Of a stretch of DNA of 64,000 nt, positions 1 through 10,483 are shown one piece after another (positions within the stretch are counted from its first letter, which is position 1; each line of letters opens with the position of its first letter). This stretch comes from Tritrichomonas foetus. Taxonomy: Eukaryota > Parabasalia > Tritrichomonadida > Tritrichomonadidae. The DNA lies in assembly GCA_001839685.1 (NCBI GenBank), contig MLAK01000561.1:1-64000 (forward strand), read 5' to 3'. The translations under genes were made by a program, and so were the position numbers. A model generated the notes under the pieces. That model did no database searches. It worked only from the letters and a program-made list of their open reading frames with translations, and had not been told where the DNA came from.

Positions 1-2054
1 TGGTAGGACAAAGGTTTATGGGATGGTCCCACAAAATCTTTGGGGGACCATTTTGTAAACCTTTCATATAGGAGGTGATTGATTGACAGCGGTCAAAGAA
101 AAAATTAATTTCTCACTTATTACGGGAAATCTGAACTAACATTTCAATCTAGATATTTCGGGAGCAGATTTAAATAACATAAAATTGATCTAGCATTTGT
201 ATCTCATATCAATTTTTTTCCCATTCAGAATGAACTTTATGATTCGCTTTTTGAATAGTTTTCAAAGAAAATTGAATATGTCAGATATATTTCTGAGCAA
301 AAATGAAAAATATGCTAACAATTTTTAAAAATCCTTGTTCTTTCAATTTTTAAATAAAATCATATTGAATCGAGATGAGGAGTTCAAAATTCTTCTCCAT
401 ATCTAAAATTATCAAAATATAGTTAACGAAAACGTTGATTATATTTCCACAATTTCAAGATAAATAAATAGATCAAATTTTCTATGTTTATAAATTAATT
501 TGAATGATTCATTGAATTTATTTGAGGAAATTTATTTTTTAAAAAAAAATCTGTTCATTTTGGAACCATTTCGTTAAGCTACTATATTGTTTAACTACTA
601 GTTGGAATATTTATTGTTAAAACATTTGATTTAGATTGTGAGATTAGTTATATAAATCAATACATTTGAAAACAATCGCAATTATTTCTGATGCTTTCGA
701 TATTTTCCATCTTTAGAATTTTTCTGAGAGTTCAATACAACAATAATAATAATAAACATCAAACATTGAGAAATAACCTTTGTGGAATTATCGAGGAAAT
801 GTGGAAGATTGGGTTTTCTACTAGGAGAAAATAAATCATTCAACTTTTCTGAGGAAGTTTTTGAGAAAATTATATTCAATATCATCTTCTTTATTCCAAC
901 AAAAATCAATCAATAATATGATTTATTAATTCAAATTTGAAAATTTATAAAAATGAAATTGATAGTATTGGTCTTATGCAGAAAAAACTTGAATCCTGTT
1001 TCAACTTTTTCCAACAATAATATGTAAATGAAAGTGAGTTCTGTTAATAATTTCAAAAATTTATTGGCGATGCTTCGAAGAGATAGAATTCAGAGTCTAC
1101 AAGATGACTAATTCAATATTTCCCCATTTTTTTTATATTTTTCAATAACCGCTTAGAATTCAATAGCCTAAAAGTTGAACTTTGATTATAGAATTTCACA
1201 GAAAAAGATTAGCATGTATTTAAAAACTTTACTCAGAAATTTTGAAAACTAAAATTGAAAAATTGTGAATGAGATATAAAAAGTTGGTTAATATGAAATA
1301 AGTCATTATTCTTCTTTCTACGTCCTAAAATACACATGGTTGATCATATCTTATCTTCTATACAAAAATTCGATAGGATCATTTGAATGGACTTGAGAAA
1401 TTTCTTTATTTATCTAATTACAATTGAATAGTTTTTTCCCAATTGATTTAAATAAAATATCATGCATTTTAATATAAAATTTACACAATTTTTTTATCAT
1501 TCAATTCTTTCTTCGGTTAATATCACATCACACATTAATGAAACAGTAACTTGGAGTTAGCAAAGATATATATTATTGATCAGGAAAACAAAAATTCAGT
1601 TAGGCTAACCAAAGTGCAAAATTTTATCCCATTGTCCAACTTTTTAATTTCTCATGAAAAATGAAGTACTCAAAATTATTCTTTTCCATTCTGAGAGCAT
1701 TTGAATTATTGTATAAATGGTGTAATAAAAATTCTAATATCAAAGTTCTTAGAAAACCTTTTTGAATTGCACAATTTTTTTTGTTTACTTTTTGAAAAGA
1801 TGGTGATAGACAATCAATTCAAAATTCCAAAAAGAAATGGTTTTTCGAAAAATGAATTCTCCTATATTGAAAAAATTGAATTATTACATTTGCTTTTGAG
1901 ATAATTGATAAAACCATATAAAAAGATAGCATAGAAAACCCTCAAATATTCATTTTTGCAAATATTCAAAAATAGAACGTGTTCAGAAATTTGAGACCAA
2001 ATATAACTCATTTGTAAAAAATTGAAGTTACTTCACTTCGCAATATAATTTCAC
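1..2054. other. AT-rich gene-poor region with palindrome and decayed frames
   Basis: I can support no intact gene in these 2 kb. The left edge carries a palindrome, listed separately. Short coding-like pieces appear on the plus strand, mainly 1701-1904, which reads as an amphipathic-helix-like peptide but begins at TTG and has no clean ATG or initiator. Stretches around 240-560 also read like a frame broken by many stops. The simplest reading is an old, heavily decayed gene of a trichomonad family, but I cannot name the family. Confidence 0.4.
10..64. repeat. Two-tier inverted repeat (hairpin)
   Basis: The outer arms AAAGGTTTA (10-18) and TAAACCTTT (56-64) are exact reverse complements. Nested inside, ATGGTCCC (23-30) and GGGACCAT (44-51) are also exact reverse complements. 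The four bases between the outer and inner arm on each side do not pair, so the structure would be a 9-bp stem, a symmetric 4x4 internal loop, an 8-bp stem and a 13-nt loop. The segment is clearly more GC-rich than the following DNA. It could be an RNA hairpin, a transposon end or a MITE-like element; the window edge hides its left context. Confidence 0.6.
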
Positions 2055-2055
2055 A
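2033..2055 (+). promoter_or_regulatory. Inr-like elements at the hypothetical gene start
   Basis: TCACT lies at 2033-2037 and TCACA at 2051-2055, the second overlapping the ATG at 2055. Both match the trichomonad initiator TCA+1(C/T)(A/T). The upstream one would give a leader of about 20 nt. Confidence 0.45.
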
Positions 2056-2672
2056 TGTACAACACCTCAATTCCTATATATCCCCAAAAACAAGCCATCT
2101 ACAATACAATCGGCGCCCTTAACCCTCCGTGGGACTCCCAAATGCGACCCGTTCCATACACCTGCATGCCTCCAATGGTTTTTGCAGGATTCAATGCACC
2201 AATTCCACCCAAAAAAGGAAAGAAGACTCGACATGCCCGTTTTATTTCACCCCTTCCAATGTATTTACGCCGTAATCATGGTAACTCCATAAATTCTAAT
2301 TCTCCTAATTCACCAAGTGATTCACCTTCCAATCCTCAACCTATTAACCCTGAAATTGGAACAATTAATTCCATCAATATTCAGGAACCAACTCCGACCA
2401 AATTTTCGACAAAGATTGTTTCACATTCCGTTGAACCGACCACACCCAACTTTTTCGAAAATTCAGAAAGCAATCATCAGATCAATGTAAACACAAATAT
2501 CTGTGATAACACACAACTCAGAAACCTCATTGATTTCTCAATTCCAAATAGCTTTTCCATGGAAAACTTTTCAAATAAGTACAGAGTCCCAGGTGCATTC
2601 GACATTGCACCACGTGGAAAAATGCATGGCATATCTTTCGACCAAAAGTCAAAAACTGTAATTTTAATTTAA
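2055..2672 (+). CDS. Hypothetical Pro/Asn/Ser-rich protein
   Basis: This 205-residue protein is not recognised. The first 60 residues are rich in Pro, Tyr and Met and contain a basic KKGKKTRHAR patch. The middle, residues 75-150, is low-complexity Asn/Ser/Pro/Thr and probably disordered. The last 30 residues are more ordered (a RVPGAFDIAPRGK segment) and could be a short binding motif or a localisation signal. There is no signal peptide or membrane segment. The ATG at 2055 is supported by adjacent TCAYW initiators. The stop overlaps TAAA, the trichomonad polyadenylation signal. Codon use and the Inr support a real gene; function is unknown. Confidence 0.7.
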   Translation: MYNTSIPIYPQKQAIYNTIGALNPPWDSQMRPVPYTCMPPMVFAGFNAPIPPKKGKKTRHARFISPLPMYLRRNHGNSINSNSPNSPSDSPSNPQPINPEIGTINSINIQEPTPTKFSTKIVSHSVEPTTPNFFENSESNHQINVNTNICDNTQLRNLIDFSIPNSFSMENFSNKYRVPGAFDIAPRGKMHGISFDQKSKTVILI

Positions 2673-3646
2673 ATATAAAATTCTTTCATATTAATATTAT
2701 AAAAATAAAATGCTATCAGAAATTTCCTTTTCTTGTGTTTTATAAGTGTAGACATATCATTTCCTTTTTTTATTTCATATATCAAAATTTTCACATACTT
2801 TATGTGTTCAAATTTAATAGTTTATTAGCTTCGCTCTCCATATTCAATTTTATTAATGACTGATTTAGTTTCCTTTATCATTGCAAACACAAGAAAACCA
2901 ACTTTTAGGAATTGCTCAACAATTTGTTATTTTTTTGGTTAATGCGCTAAACTTAGGAAGATATGAATATAGAAGTGAGTCATCACGAGTGATAATATTT
3001 GACAGTAAATCGAAGAGAACCTTTGAATTTTCTAAAGAAATTCAAATTAATACATCCATTGTCTTCTTTTTTCAAATGGCTGTGACCATATCTCTATCAA
3101 ATTATTTTATATAACGCGGGAACTATAGAATTTATTTGTATGACCTTGATTTCTATTTTCCTTTCATCCCAACTGTATTTTTCATCTTTGAAGAAACTAG
3201 ATTATTTGCAGATTTGTTAATATTTACTTCGTTTTAGCCAATATTTATTGTTTTCAGTTATATTGTTTTGGCCATTCTGGCAAATTGAGAGAACGGTGAT
3301 ACGTCCATCTTTTCAAGCTGATAGATCATCTATTTTCAATAGAATGATATGTAAAATAGCATAAGTGAGAGTTCCTTTAAAATCGCAATAACGCTTTACT
3401 CATAAATGTCAGACCAAAAAAGTCCTTATTTACGAATAATATCTTAAAATTATATAAATACATGATATTCTATATATAAATATTTATAAAAATAAAATTA
3501 TTACTTAATAAATAAGACGATATAAGAATAACAATATTCCAAAATTTTCAATTAAGAAACGATATCTAAACTTTTTCAAACTCTATCTGTTCATCAAATT
3601 TCAATGATATAGTCCAAATATATATTGAAAAAGTAGACAGTGTAAG
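2673..3646. other. Intergenic region with one possible gene fragment
   Basis: On the plus strand, 2869-3114 is open for 81 codons after a TAG. It begins without an ATG; its only Met lies 17 codons before the stop. It reads like ordinary protein sequence (segments such as RVIIFDSKSKRTFEFSKEI), so it may be a degraded fragment of an unidentified gene. The rest is AT-rich with no feature I can support. Confidence 0.3.
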
Positions 3647-4783
3647 ATGGGGATTTTATTCGATTTTGCACGATCGCGACATGCTGATGACAAAGAACCT
3701 CTCAACAATCGTTCATTCAATGAATTCTCAGAGCACCCTCTGCTTATAGAAATCGATAATCCGATAAATCGATTTTGTGATGATTTTGTATCATCTTTAA
3801 ACGAAGACAAATTGCAAAATAATCCCAAGCCAGATACGCAATTATGTGTTCAAGAGCAGATTTCAATAGACGACTATACAATTCAGGGCTTGATTGGCCA
3901 TGGTGCCGAAGCTTACGTTTACGAAGGAATTGATAACAAACGATCGCTCCCAGTCGCTATAAAAGTATATAAACGCGTCGAACATATGGGCAACGGAGTT
4001 CCCCGGGAAGTTGAAATATCTGCATTACTTGATCATCCACACCTCGTCAAAATCATTGACTGCTTCGAGCATCAGCGACAGTTCGAAAAGTCGTTTGTCA
4101 CAATCATGCCACTAGCGACGCATGGAACGTTTTGCCATTCGAATTCACCTGAATTGACCATTAATATGGCCATAGAGTTACTTTTTCAGCTAGGAAGTGC
4201 ACTCAACTACATGCATTCAAAAAATATTATTCATCATGATATCAAACCTGGAAATATTTTAATTTTTGACTCTGGCTTTTCTTTGTGCGATTTTTCAGTG
4301 AGTGTGGTTTTGACCGATGATGACCAGCAATTGAATGATCGGTTTGGAACATCATTTTTTATGGCTCCTGAAATTTCGAGGAATTCTTATTCACCAAAAC
4401 CCACAGATATGTGGTCACTTGGTGTAACTGTCTATGTTTTATTATTTGGAAAGTTTCCTTATAATTTATCACAACTGACTGAGCCTTCTACACTACCTGA
4501 ATTCATTCGTGTGACTGATAATGTGATGCAATCAGAATTAACTTTTCCTGATTGGCCTGTGGCTCCCTTTGAGTTGAAGGAAATAATTGCTGGGCTTTTG
4601 AAAAAAGATCCTGAACAAAGATTAACAGCAGAACAACTTGTTTCAAACCAGTGGATCCGGGAAAAGGTTTATGAATGGAATGACTTAATGGGATTCTTAC
4701 ATGGAAATGAAACGAATGAAGCAAGTCATAAAAACTATGGAACAGAAAATACAATGCCAAATGATGACGATGATGATGATTAA
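3647..4783 (+). CDS. Ser/Thr protein kinase, CAMK/CaMKK-like, with DFS in place of DFG
   Basis: The 378-residue protein has a kinase domain spanning about residues 77-337. Visible motifs are the Gly-rich loop GHGAEAYV (84-91), ATP-anchoring Lys106 in VAIK, candidate helix-C Glu121, catalytic loop HHDIKPGN (196-203) with Asp198 and Asn203, APE (240-242), DMWSLG (254-259) and Arg325. HRD is HHD, and DFG is DFS (215-217), so the metal-binding Asp is kept but the Gly is lost. HHDIKPGN and the long glycine-loop neighbourhood resemble CaMKK/LKB1-upstream type kinases. The tail is acidic, ending in a run of Asp. It is probably active, since all catalytic acidic residues remain. Substrate unknown. 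The N-terminal 70 residues are non-catalytic and not recognised. Confidence 0.9.
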   Translation: MGILFDFARSRHADDKEPLNNRSFNEFSEHPLLIEIDNPINRFCDDFVSSLNEDKLQNNPKPDTQLCVQEQISIDDYTIQGLIGHGAEAYVYEGIDNKRSLPVAIKVYKRVEHMGNGVPREVEISALLDHPHLVKIIDCFEHQRQFEKSFVTIMPLATHGTFCHSNSPELTINMAIELLFQLGSALNYMHSKNIIHHDIKPGNILIFDSGFSLCDFSVSVVLTDDDQQLNDRFGTSFFMAPEISRNSYSPKPTDMWSLGVTVYVLLFGKFPYNLSQLTEPSTLPEFIRVTDNVMQSELTFPDWPVAPFELKEIIAGLLKKDPEQRLTAEQLVSNQWIREKVYEWNDLMGFLHGNETNEASHKNYGTENTMPNDDDDDD

Positions 4784-4921
4784 TGTTTCTCTTATCGTTA
4801 TGGTCATCATAATTATTTTTTGTTAATTAGATCATTTAGATGTATTTGTTTGCTATTTTAAGTAATATTCACACAATACATTCTATCTAGTAAAGCGAGG
4901 ATTCAAAAATATCAAACTCTC

Positions 4922-5050
4922 CTTTTTATCATTGCATTCATTCCTTTTATCATTACATTCATTCCTTTTATCATTACATTCATTCCTTTTATCATTACAT
5001 TCATTCCTTTTATCATTATATTCATTCTTTCTATCATTACATTCATTCTT
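4922..5050. repeat. 21-bp minisatellite in the shared 3' flank
   Basis: About six tandem copies of a 21-bp unit (ATTCCTTTTATCATTACATTC and variants) begin about 140 bp after the stop of the kinase and about 210 bp beyond the stop of the convergent gene at 5261. Because 21 is a multiple of three, false repetitive open frames occur on both strands; none has support as a gene. Confidence 0.9.
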
Positions 5051-5260
5051 TATATTTATCATCAATTTGTTATTATCTATTTACACATTTTTATTTCTTC
5101 TACATGCTCAAATCTATATAATCACATACTCGAATCACGTTTTTCTGAATACCCCAAAAAAACATTGATATGAAATACAATAAAATTCAGAATCACTATT
5201 AATAATAAATCTTTTACTTGGAAAAATTATATACATCAAATCATATATATAGATTTAAGT

Positions 5261-5536
5261 TCATTTGATCTTCTTGGTTGGATCTTTGATAAGCTGCTTT
5301 GTTGACACTTTTGCAGCTTTTGTATTTTCTTCGTTTGGTTTGATGAAGCGGAGTCCACCTTGAAGGGGATCTTTCAATGCTTTATCCATTACGATGGCAT
5401 CGACTTTTCTTGCAAGAGCGGCCTTGATCGGATCTTTCCTCTTTTTCCAAACTCGCTTTGGTTGTGCTTTTATTGTCTTTTTATTATTCTTCTGTTGTTT
5501 TTTATTTTGATTAGTTTTCGCGACTCCTTGTGGCAT
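5261..5536 (-). CDS. Small basic protein, UPF0390 (DUF2462)-like
   Basis: I place the start at the ATG at 5536, giving 91 residues, rather than at an upstream in-frame ATG, because the protein then begins MPQG, like the MAQG start of UPF0390 proteins, and because TCATC lies just upstream of it. The protein is very rich in Lys and Gln: a basic N-terminal third, a central helix-like segment IKAALARKVDAIVMDKAL, and a basic tail. UPF0390 members (for example the human Leydig-cell-tumour 10-kDa homologue) are short nucleolar-type proteins of similar layout. Assignment rests on layout and a short match, so it is tentative; another ribosome-biogenesis or DNA-binding basic protein is possible. Confidence 0.6.
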   Translation of the reverse strand: MPQGVAKTNQNKKQQKNNKKTIKAQPKRVWKKRKDPIKAALARKVDAIVMDKALKDPLQGGLRFIKPNEENTKAAKVSTKQLIKDPTKKIK

Positions 5537-5705
5537 GCTGATGAATTCTTCGGAAAATCTTGAGGTTTTCTTTTGTGAAAAAACAAGATATGCCAAAGTA
5601 TTTTTTATCAAAAAGAAGATCACTATCTCTGCCAATAGTTTGAATGAAATTCAATGACGTGTTTCGTAAACTATTCATTTTTATGAAACAATACTATCGT
5701 TACCA

Positions 5706-5710
5706 TCATA
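5706..5710 (+). promoter_or_regulatory. Inr-like element TCATA
   Basis: TCATA matches TCA+1YW, with A+1 at 5708, ten bases before the ATG at 5718. A TCATC follows directly. Confidence 0.5.
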
Positions 5711-5717
5711 TCATCAA

Positions 5718-6626
5718 ATGAGTTTTATCTCATCTATTGTCTGCCTGATTGGTTTCTTTGGCTTTTTACGTTTCCTTTGGTATGTCTTCAAGATTGTATA
5801 CACATATAAAAGCCAGCCCAAGAACCTTAAAGATAAAAATATCAAGTGGGCTCTAATCACTGGCGCTTCGTCCGGCGTCGGCTATGAGTTAGCGCTGAAA
5901 ATTGCTGACCAAGGAGTGAATGTTATTGCCATTGGACGAAGCAAAGAAAGGCTCTCCAAACTCGAAAATGATGTGAAATCAAAAAATGTTAACTTTTTCA
6001 AGCTTTCTGTAGATTTTTCTGATTACCAAGCAACTACACAAGTTTTCCCACAAATTAAAGCTGAAATAGCCGATCAAATTGGCGCACTTTTCATATGTCA
6101 TGGTGAATCATCAATAAAGCCGATAGAAGACTTCACTGATGATGAAATTGAGAAATATAATAACTCCCATATCACATCAAATGTCATTATCGCCCGAGAT
6201 TTTGTCAAACAAGGCGGCCAAATACTATCTGTGATGTCTTCAGCTAATTCTTTCATAACCACTCCTTATGCAACACAATATGGCTGTGTAAAAAGATGGA
6301 TGAATAGTTTTTACCATATTTTGTCATTCGAAGTTAACACATCAATTCAAATAATAAATTCTGGTTTTATCAAAGATACACAATTCTTTTCAAATATTCC
6401 ATCATCACTCAAATCATTCAGCGATCCACCTTCATACGCTCTCACGCCGGGAAGGGTTGCAGATATGCTTTTGGCCACTGTCGGAACTGGTTTTGAAGTT
6501 GATGTTGGCTATGACACAATTTTGTATCGATGCTTGTTTTGGGTTTTACCACCACAAGTAACAGATATGATTTTCAGAATAATAGGAAACCAAATCAGTG
6601 CTGGATTGAAAGAAAAAACTGAGTAA
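5718..6626 (+). CDS. Membrane-anchored short-chain dehydrogenase, 3-ketoacyl-CoA reductase/17beta-HSD12-like
   Basis: The 302-residue protein opens with a hydrophobic anchor (residues 5-27), then the Rossmann cofactor motif TGASSGVG (48-55) directly after strand WALI. Catalytic-site candidates are Ser174/175 and the YxxxK pair Tyr188/Lys192. A hydrophobic segment at about 267-285 near the C-terminus may contact the membrane. This layout matches ER reductases of lipid synthesis: very-long-chain 3-ketoacyl-CoA reductase (HSD17B12/IFA38) or, as an alternative, 3-ketodihydrosphingosine reductase (KDSR). The C-terminal order (a variable loop, then a PxxVAxxxLxTVG-type segment) resembles HSD17B12 more. 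The TGxxxGxG context favours NADP(H), but that is family knowledge. The usual NNAG strand is replaced by ICHG (126-129). Confidence 0.8.
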   Translation: MSFISSIVCLIGFFGFLRFLWYVFKIVYTYKSQPKNLKDKNIKWALITGASSGVGYELALKIADQGVNVIAIGRSKERLSKLENDVKSKNVNFFKLSVDFSDYQATTQVFPQIKAEIADQIGALFICHGESSIKPIEDFTDDEIEKYNNSHITSNVIIARDFVKQGGQILSVMSSANSFITTPYATQYGCVKRWMNSFYHILSFEVNTSIQIINSGFIKDTQFFSNIPSSLKSFSDPPSYALTPGRVADMLLATVGTGFEVDVGYDTILYRCLFWVLPPQVTDMIFRIIGNQISAGLKEKTE

Positions 6627-7793
6627 TTGTCGATTTTATCGTGATAAAAATAGTTTCTTGTTTTTATTTTAAATTCATTATTTTAACAATCTACTTAAAA
6701 TCGTTATCATGGAGTTTCTAATGTATTATGATCTAATATATAATCGAATTGTTTTGAATTTGACTGTTATTCATTTCAGTTTTCCAAAAAATAATTAATA
6801 ATCCTATCGCATTTTCATTCTCATTTCTATAAATTGAAGATAGCATCAAAAAGAAATAATACCAAAAGTTACTTATACTAATTTCCAAATTGATGTTAAC
6901 AAGTTTCTTTATCAAGGCGAATCTAAATCGATATATGTTCTTAAAATATTCGTCACAAATTGAAGCTTTGATATGCAATTATTATTTAAATAAAAATCAA
7001 GGTTCGATTCAGAATATTCGAGGTGTCGTTATATCATTAGGTTTCTATCCATTGCTAGCTTTTCTTAATTTAGAGATTGCTTCCAAACAAATATTTGAGA
7101 GTGCTAGACAAGAAATTCTTATTCAGGATCTTTTTTATAGCTAATTATTTAATTACCAACAATATGGTAAACTTGTCGTGAGAAATTTCAATGAATTACT
7201 GATAGATCATTATGAGTCTCTTCCTTAATGAGGTTTATCCTTTATGAGGCTCTTTATTTATGAGACTTTTCTTTTATGAGACTCTTATTCTTAATATCAT
7301 GAAGAAACACTGGAGAGAGATCAAGAATTTGTTCCTCTTGAATATTTTTATATTTTTTCCTCTTGCTTTATTCTTTATTTAAGTTTCCTACATGAATCAA
7401 AAAGAATTATGCAATATACTTTCATGTTGATCATAACAATCTTATAAGTATAAAAATTATTCTAGATAATTAAGTACATTAATCATTATAGTGAATCCCA
7501 AATCATGAAATGCTTTTGAACTTCATAATTTACAGAATTAGTTCATTACTAGCACAAAATTCTCATTTTATGATTCGCCGATCTTGAATGAGTTCGTTTA
7601 TTTTATCAAAACATTTTAACAATGTATAAACGTATATTTTTATCTGTCCACAAAGAATAATTCTGATTTTTCGGACATCATTTCGCATTCCTTTCAGAAA
7701 ACTTCACATCATACCTTTTCAATTTTTGGTCAAATTGAATTAGAAATGATCGGTGTAACGAGTATAAATTATACAAAATTTAATTTTGATTAA
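6627..7793. other. Intergenic region with a small ORF and short imperfect repeats
   Basis: An 83-codon plus-strand ORF starts at ATG 6893 and ends at 7144. It reads like protein (GVVISLGFYPLLAFLNLEIA) but has no initiator element or recognisable domain, so it may be a remnant. At about 7208-7292 a loosely repeated TTATGAGRCT word occurs about five times. The remainder is AT-rich and unremarkable. Confidence 0.3.
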
Positions 7794-10121
7794 ATGGAAG
7801 CAATGAAACGATTTGAAGAAGAGTTAACAACTCTTCGTAATGTTGCTGGAATTGATCCTGAAAAATATCCACTCCGTTGGATAAAATGGGAAACTCAATA
7901 TAAATCAGAAAATGGATTTCGTGCTCCTCCATGGAGAGAAGCAGAAGGAGATATTGGATATGTTATTGCATATACACATGACCATGGAATTTTGGTAATT
8001 TTATGTAAAAATGATGATACTTGTTATCAGATCAAGGGGTATGTTGTGAATGAAAAAGGTGCTGAAGAATTATGCTATGATGCTATAGGATCACCTCAAA
8101 ATGACTTAAAAACTGTCATTAGTGGTGTGTCAGAAATTTTCAAAGAGAAGATTGATGAAGTTTTGGCTGAACCGCCTGAACCTGAAGAAGGAATCACAAC
8201 ACGTGCTGTTCTTGATAATGAACTTATAAGTCTTCCTCAACCTGTGTTAATTTTAACTAATCCTACACAAGAAGCTGAAAAAGAAGAAGAAGCAAATGAA
8301 GTCGAAGATGATGATCCAATTATTCCATTTCCTAGAGCTCCACCAAATGATAGTGAATATTGGAACATTTTCCAAAAAATGAAGCGCTTTGCTGCAAATC
8401 CAACAGATCCTTTGAATCAAGACTTACAAGATACGAAAAATAGTCCACAACTTAAAGAAACTACTGGACAACGTGCAATTCTTGATGCAAATGCACTTCC
8501 TGCAATGTTGGATGTTTTAAGAATTAAGCAAGCTCAGCATACAGTTGATTCACATCAAAGTCAGCAAGCTGAGGCAGTAATTCAAATTTTAGCACAGATC
8601 ACAATATCACCTAATATTAGACGATTAATAGCTACTGATCAAAATGTTGATACACTTCTTGGAATTTTAATTAAAGAAGAACGTTCATTAATGGATGGAT
8701 TGTTTACTTCTATTGCAAATTGTTGTAAGAATACAATGTTTAGGGAGCTTCTTATTAAACACAAAGGTGTTGAACCTCTCATTTATCAAATTAATCAAAA
8801 TGAACTAGCTTCACAAGTTTGTTATGTTTTATGGACATTAAATAGAAGTGAACATGCAACTCAAATGATGTTGAAATCTCACCTTGATCATGAACTTCAG
8901 AAATTCGTTGGAAAAAATGAAAAACTAAATGATGATTTAATGTTGAATATTACTAGATTGCTTTATTCAATGGCAATTTATGATCCAAGTACCAGCTCAA
9001 ACTTAACTAAAGAACAACTAGCATTCTTCTGTCAAGGACTGACTTCAACAAATTCCGAATTAGTGACATGGTCAGCGAAAGCATTCACTGTTTTTAAAAT
9101 TAGTGATGATCTTCAAAAACCATTCTGTTCACAATCATGTGAAGGCCCAAATAGACTTACTTCAACACTTGATAGTAAAGATGATGTTGTTGTCATTGCT
9201 GGTTTAGAGTCAATAGCGGTTGTTGGCCAAATACCCAAGATTTTAAATGAAATAATGAATACTGGAATTCTTGGAAGACTTCAAACTCACTGGAGAAATG
9301 AAAATCCTGAAATTAGGAAAGGCACATTAAGAGCATTAGGTGTATTAACTAAACATCTGAAATGTGCACAATGGACAGTAAGGCAAAATTTAATACCAGA
9401 TCTTATTAATTATTTGAATAATACTGATCCAAGTTTTGTCATTTATGCAGCAAAGGCAATTGGAAGCTGTTGTACTGAGAAACAAAACTTATCTAGATTA
9501 ATTGATCTTAATGGAATTCGAATTTTATGGAGTTTAATGAAATCACCTTTCAGTGGTGTTCAAGCAGCTGCAACTTCAGCACTTGTTCCTTTCCTTAAAA
9601 GCGAAAAATCTGCTTCAGCTGTTCGAACATTCGTTGATGGCCTTGACTTACTTATAGGTTTATTAAAATCAGATGATCCAGAAGTGCAGGCATCAGCATG
9701 TATGGCAATAACTGAAGTCGCTCGAGATAAAGAAAGCTTGGCAGTTATGACAGATTTGGGTTTAGTTGAACTATTAAGTAGATTACTTTCCACGAAATTG
9801 GATAGTGTTAGGAAACCACTTGCTGATGCAATAGGTGTTTCAGCAGACTGGGCAGATAATCGTCGGAGATTCGGTGAAGAAGGAGCTGTTACACCTCTAG
9901 TATCATACTTAACACCGCCATCAAATAATAAAGAAGTTCATGCAGCAACAGCAAAAGCACTCAAAGCATTAAGTGAAGATACAGAAAATAGTAACAATTT
10001 GAGACATGCAGGTGTTGTAACATATTTACTGAATATGGTTGAAAGTAAAGATCCAGATTTACAAATGGCCGCTGCTGTCGCTATTCGGAACATAAGAACA
10101 AATTGCCTACATTCTGATTGA
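7794..10121 (+). CDS. Armadillo-repeat protein
   Basis: The 775-residue protein has an N-terminal domain of about 130 residues with several Trp (RWIKWETQY, PPWREAE). An acidic linker follows at about 125-190, then armadillo repeats cover about 215 to the C-terminus. Typical repeat cores are visible, such as helix patterns around VQAAATSALVPFLKS, VQASACMAITEVARD and VHAATAKALKALSED. ARM repeats form a superhelical protein-binding scaffold. The length and repeat layout resemble ARMC3/ARMC4-type flagellar proteins, and trichomonads are flagellated, but I cannot prove that orthology from the sequence alone. No membrane segment or catalytic motif is present. The first ATG is used; a second lies three codons later. 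No initiator of the TCAYW type is visible close to the start. Confidence 0.85.
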   Translation: MEAMKRFEEELTTLRNVAGIDPEKYPLRWIKWETQYKSENGFRAPPWREAEGDIGYVIAYTHDHGILVILCKNDDTCYQIKGYVVNEKGAEELCYDAIGSPQNDLKTVISGVSEIFKEKIDEVLAEPPEPEEGITTRAVLDNELISLPQPVLILTNPTQEAEKEEEANEVEDDDPIIPFPRAPPNDSEYWNIFQKMKRFAANPTDPLNQDLQDTKNSPQLKETTGQRAILDANALPAMLDVLRIKQAQHTVDSHQSQQAEAVIQILAQITISPNIRRLIATDQNVDTLLGILIKEERSLMDGLFTSIANCCKNTMFRELLIKHKGVEPLIYQINQNELASQVCYVLWTLNRSEHATQMMLKSHLDHELQKFVGKNEKLNDDLMLNITRLLYSMAIYDPSTSSNLTKEQLAFFCQGLTSTNSELVTWSAKAFTVFKISDDLQKPFCSQSCEGPNRLTSTLDSKDDVVVIAGLESIAVVGQIPKILNEIMNTGILGRLQTHWRNENPEIRKGTLRALGVLTKHLKCAQWTVRQNLIPDLINYLNNTDPSFVIYAAKAIGSCCTEKQNLSRLIDLNGIRILWSLMKSPFSGVQAAATSALVPFLKSEKSASAVRTFVDGLDLLIGLLKSDDPEVQASACMAITEVARDKESLAVMTDLGLVELLSRLLSTKLDSVRKPLADAIGVSADWADNRRRFGEEGAVTPLVSYLTPPSNNKEVHAATAKALKALSEDTENSNNLRHAGVVTYLLNMVESKDPDLQMAAAVAIRNIRTNCLHSD

Positions 10122-10483
10122 ATTTTCTTTGTGTTATACAAATAAAATTTCATAGTAATTTTCTAAATATAAAATGATTCAAAACATTTTTAAATTATCA
10201 TTTTTGCATTTGAATACAAATTTTCTTGTAGATTTCTCAATAAGATAATGAAATCACAAACTTGATCACCCTATATATCGATTTGAATTGTTCCTTGTTT
10301 ACTCTACAAATATAGTAATGATATTTAGCATTAACTCATCATTTATTTTATATAATTCATGAGCTGTATGATAGATGATTTATGTATTCACTCATGAATT
10401 ATTCAAATTGACCACATTTGACAAAGTTTGTTAGATAATTGACAGTAAATTCGTTAAAGACAGTTTCATCAACAAAACCAAAA
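10122..10483. other. Intergenic, nothing found
   Basis: AT-rich DNA between two plus-strand genes. I see no gene or repeat. TCATC lies at 10466-10470, about 16 bases before the next ATG. Confidence 0.5.

Noticed and set aside
4883..5168. Repetitive ORFs on both strands
   Set aside because: They are by-products of the 21-bp minisatellite, whose period is a multiple of three; composition is purely repetitive.
7001..7010. GGTTCGATTC, resembling a tRNA T loop
   Set aside because: The flanking bases do not form the 5-bp T stem, and no acceptor or anticodon arm can be placed around it.
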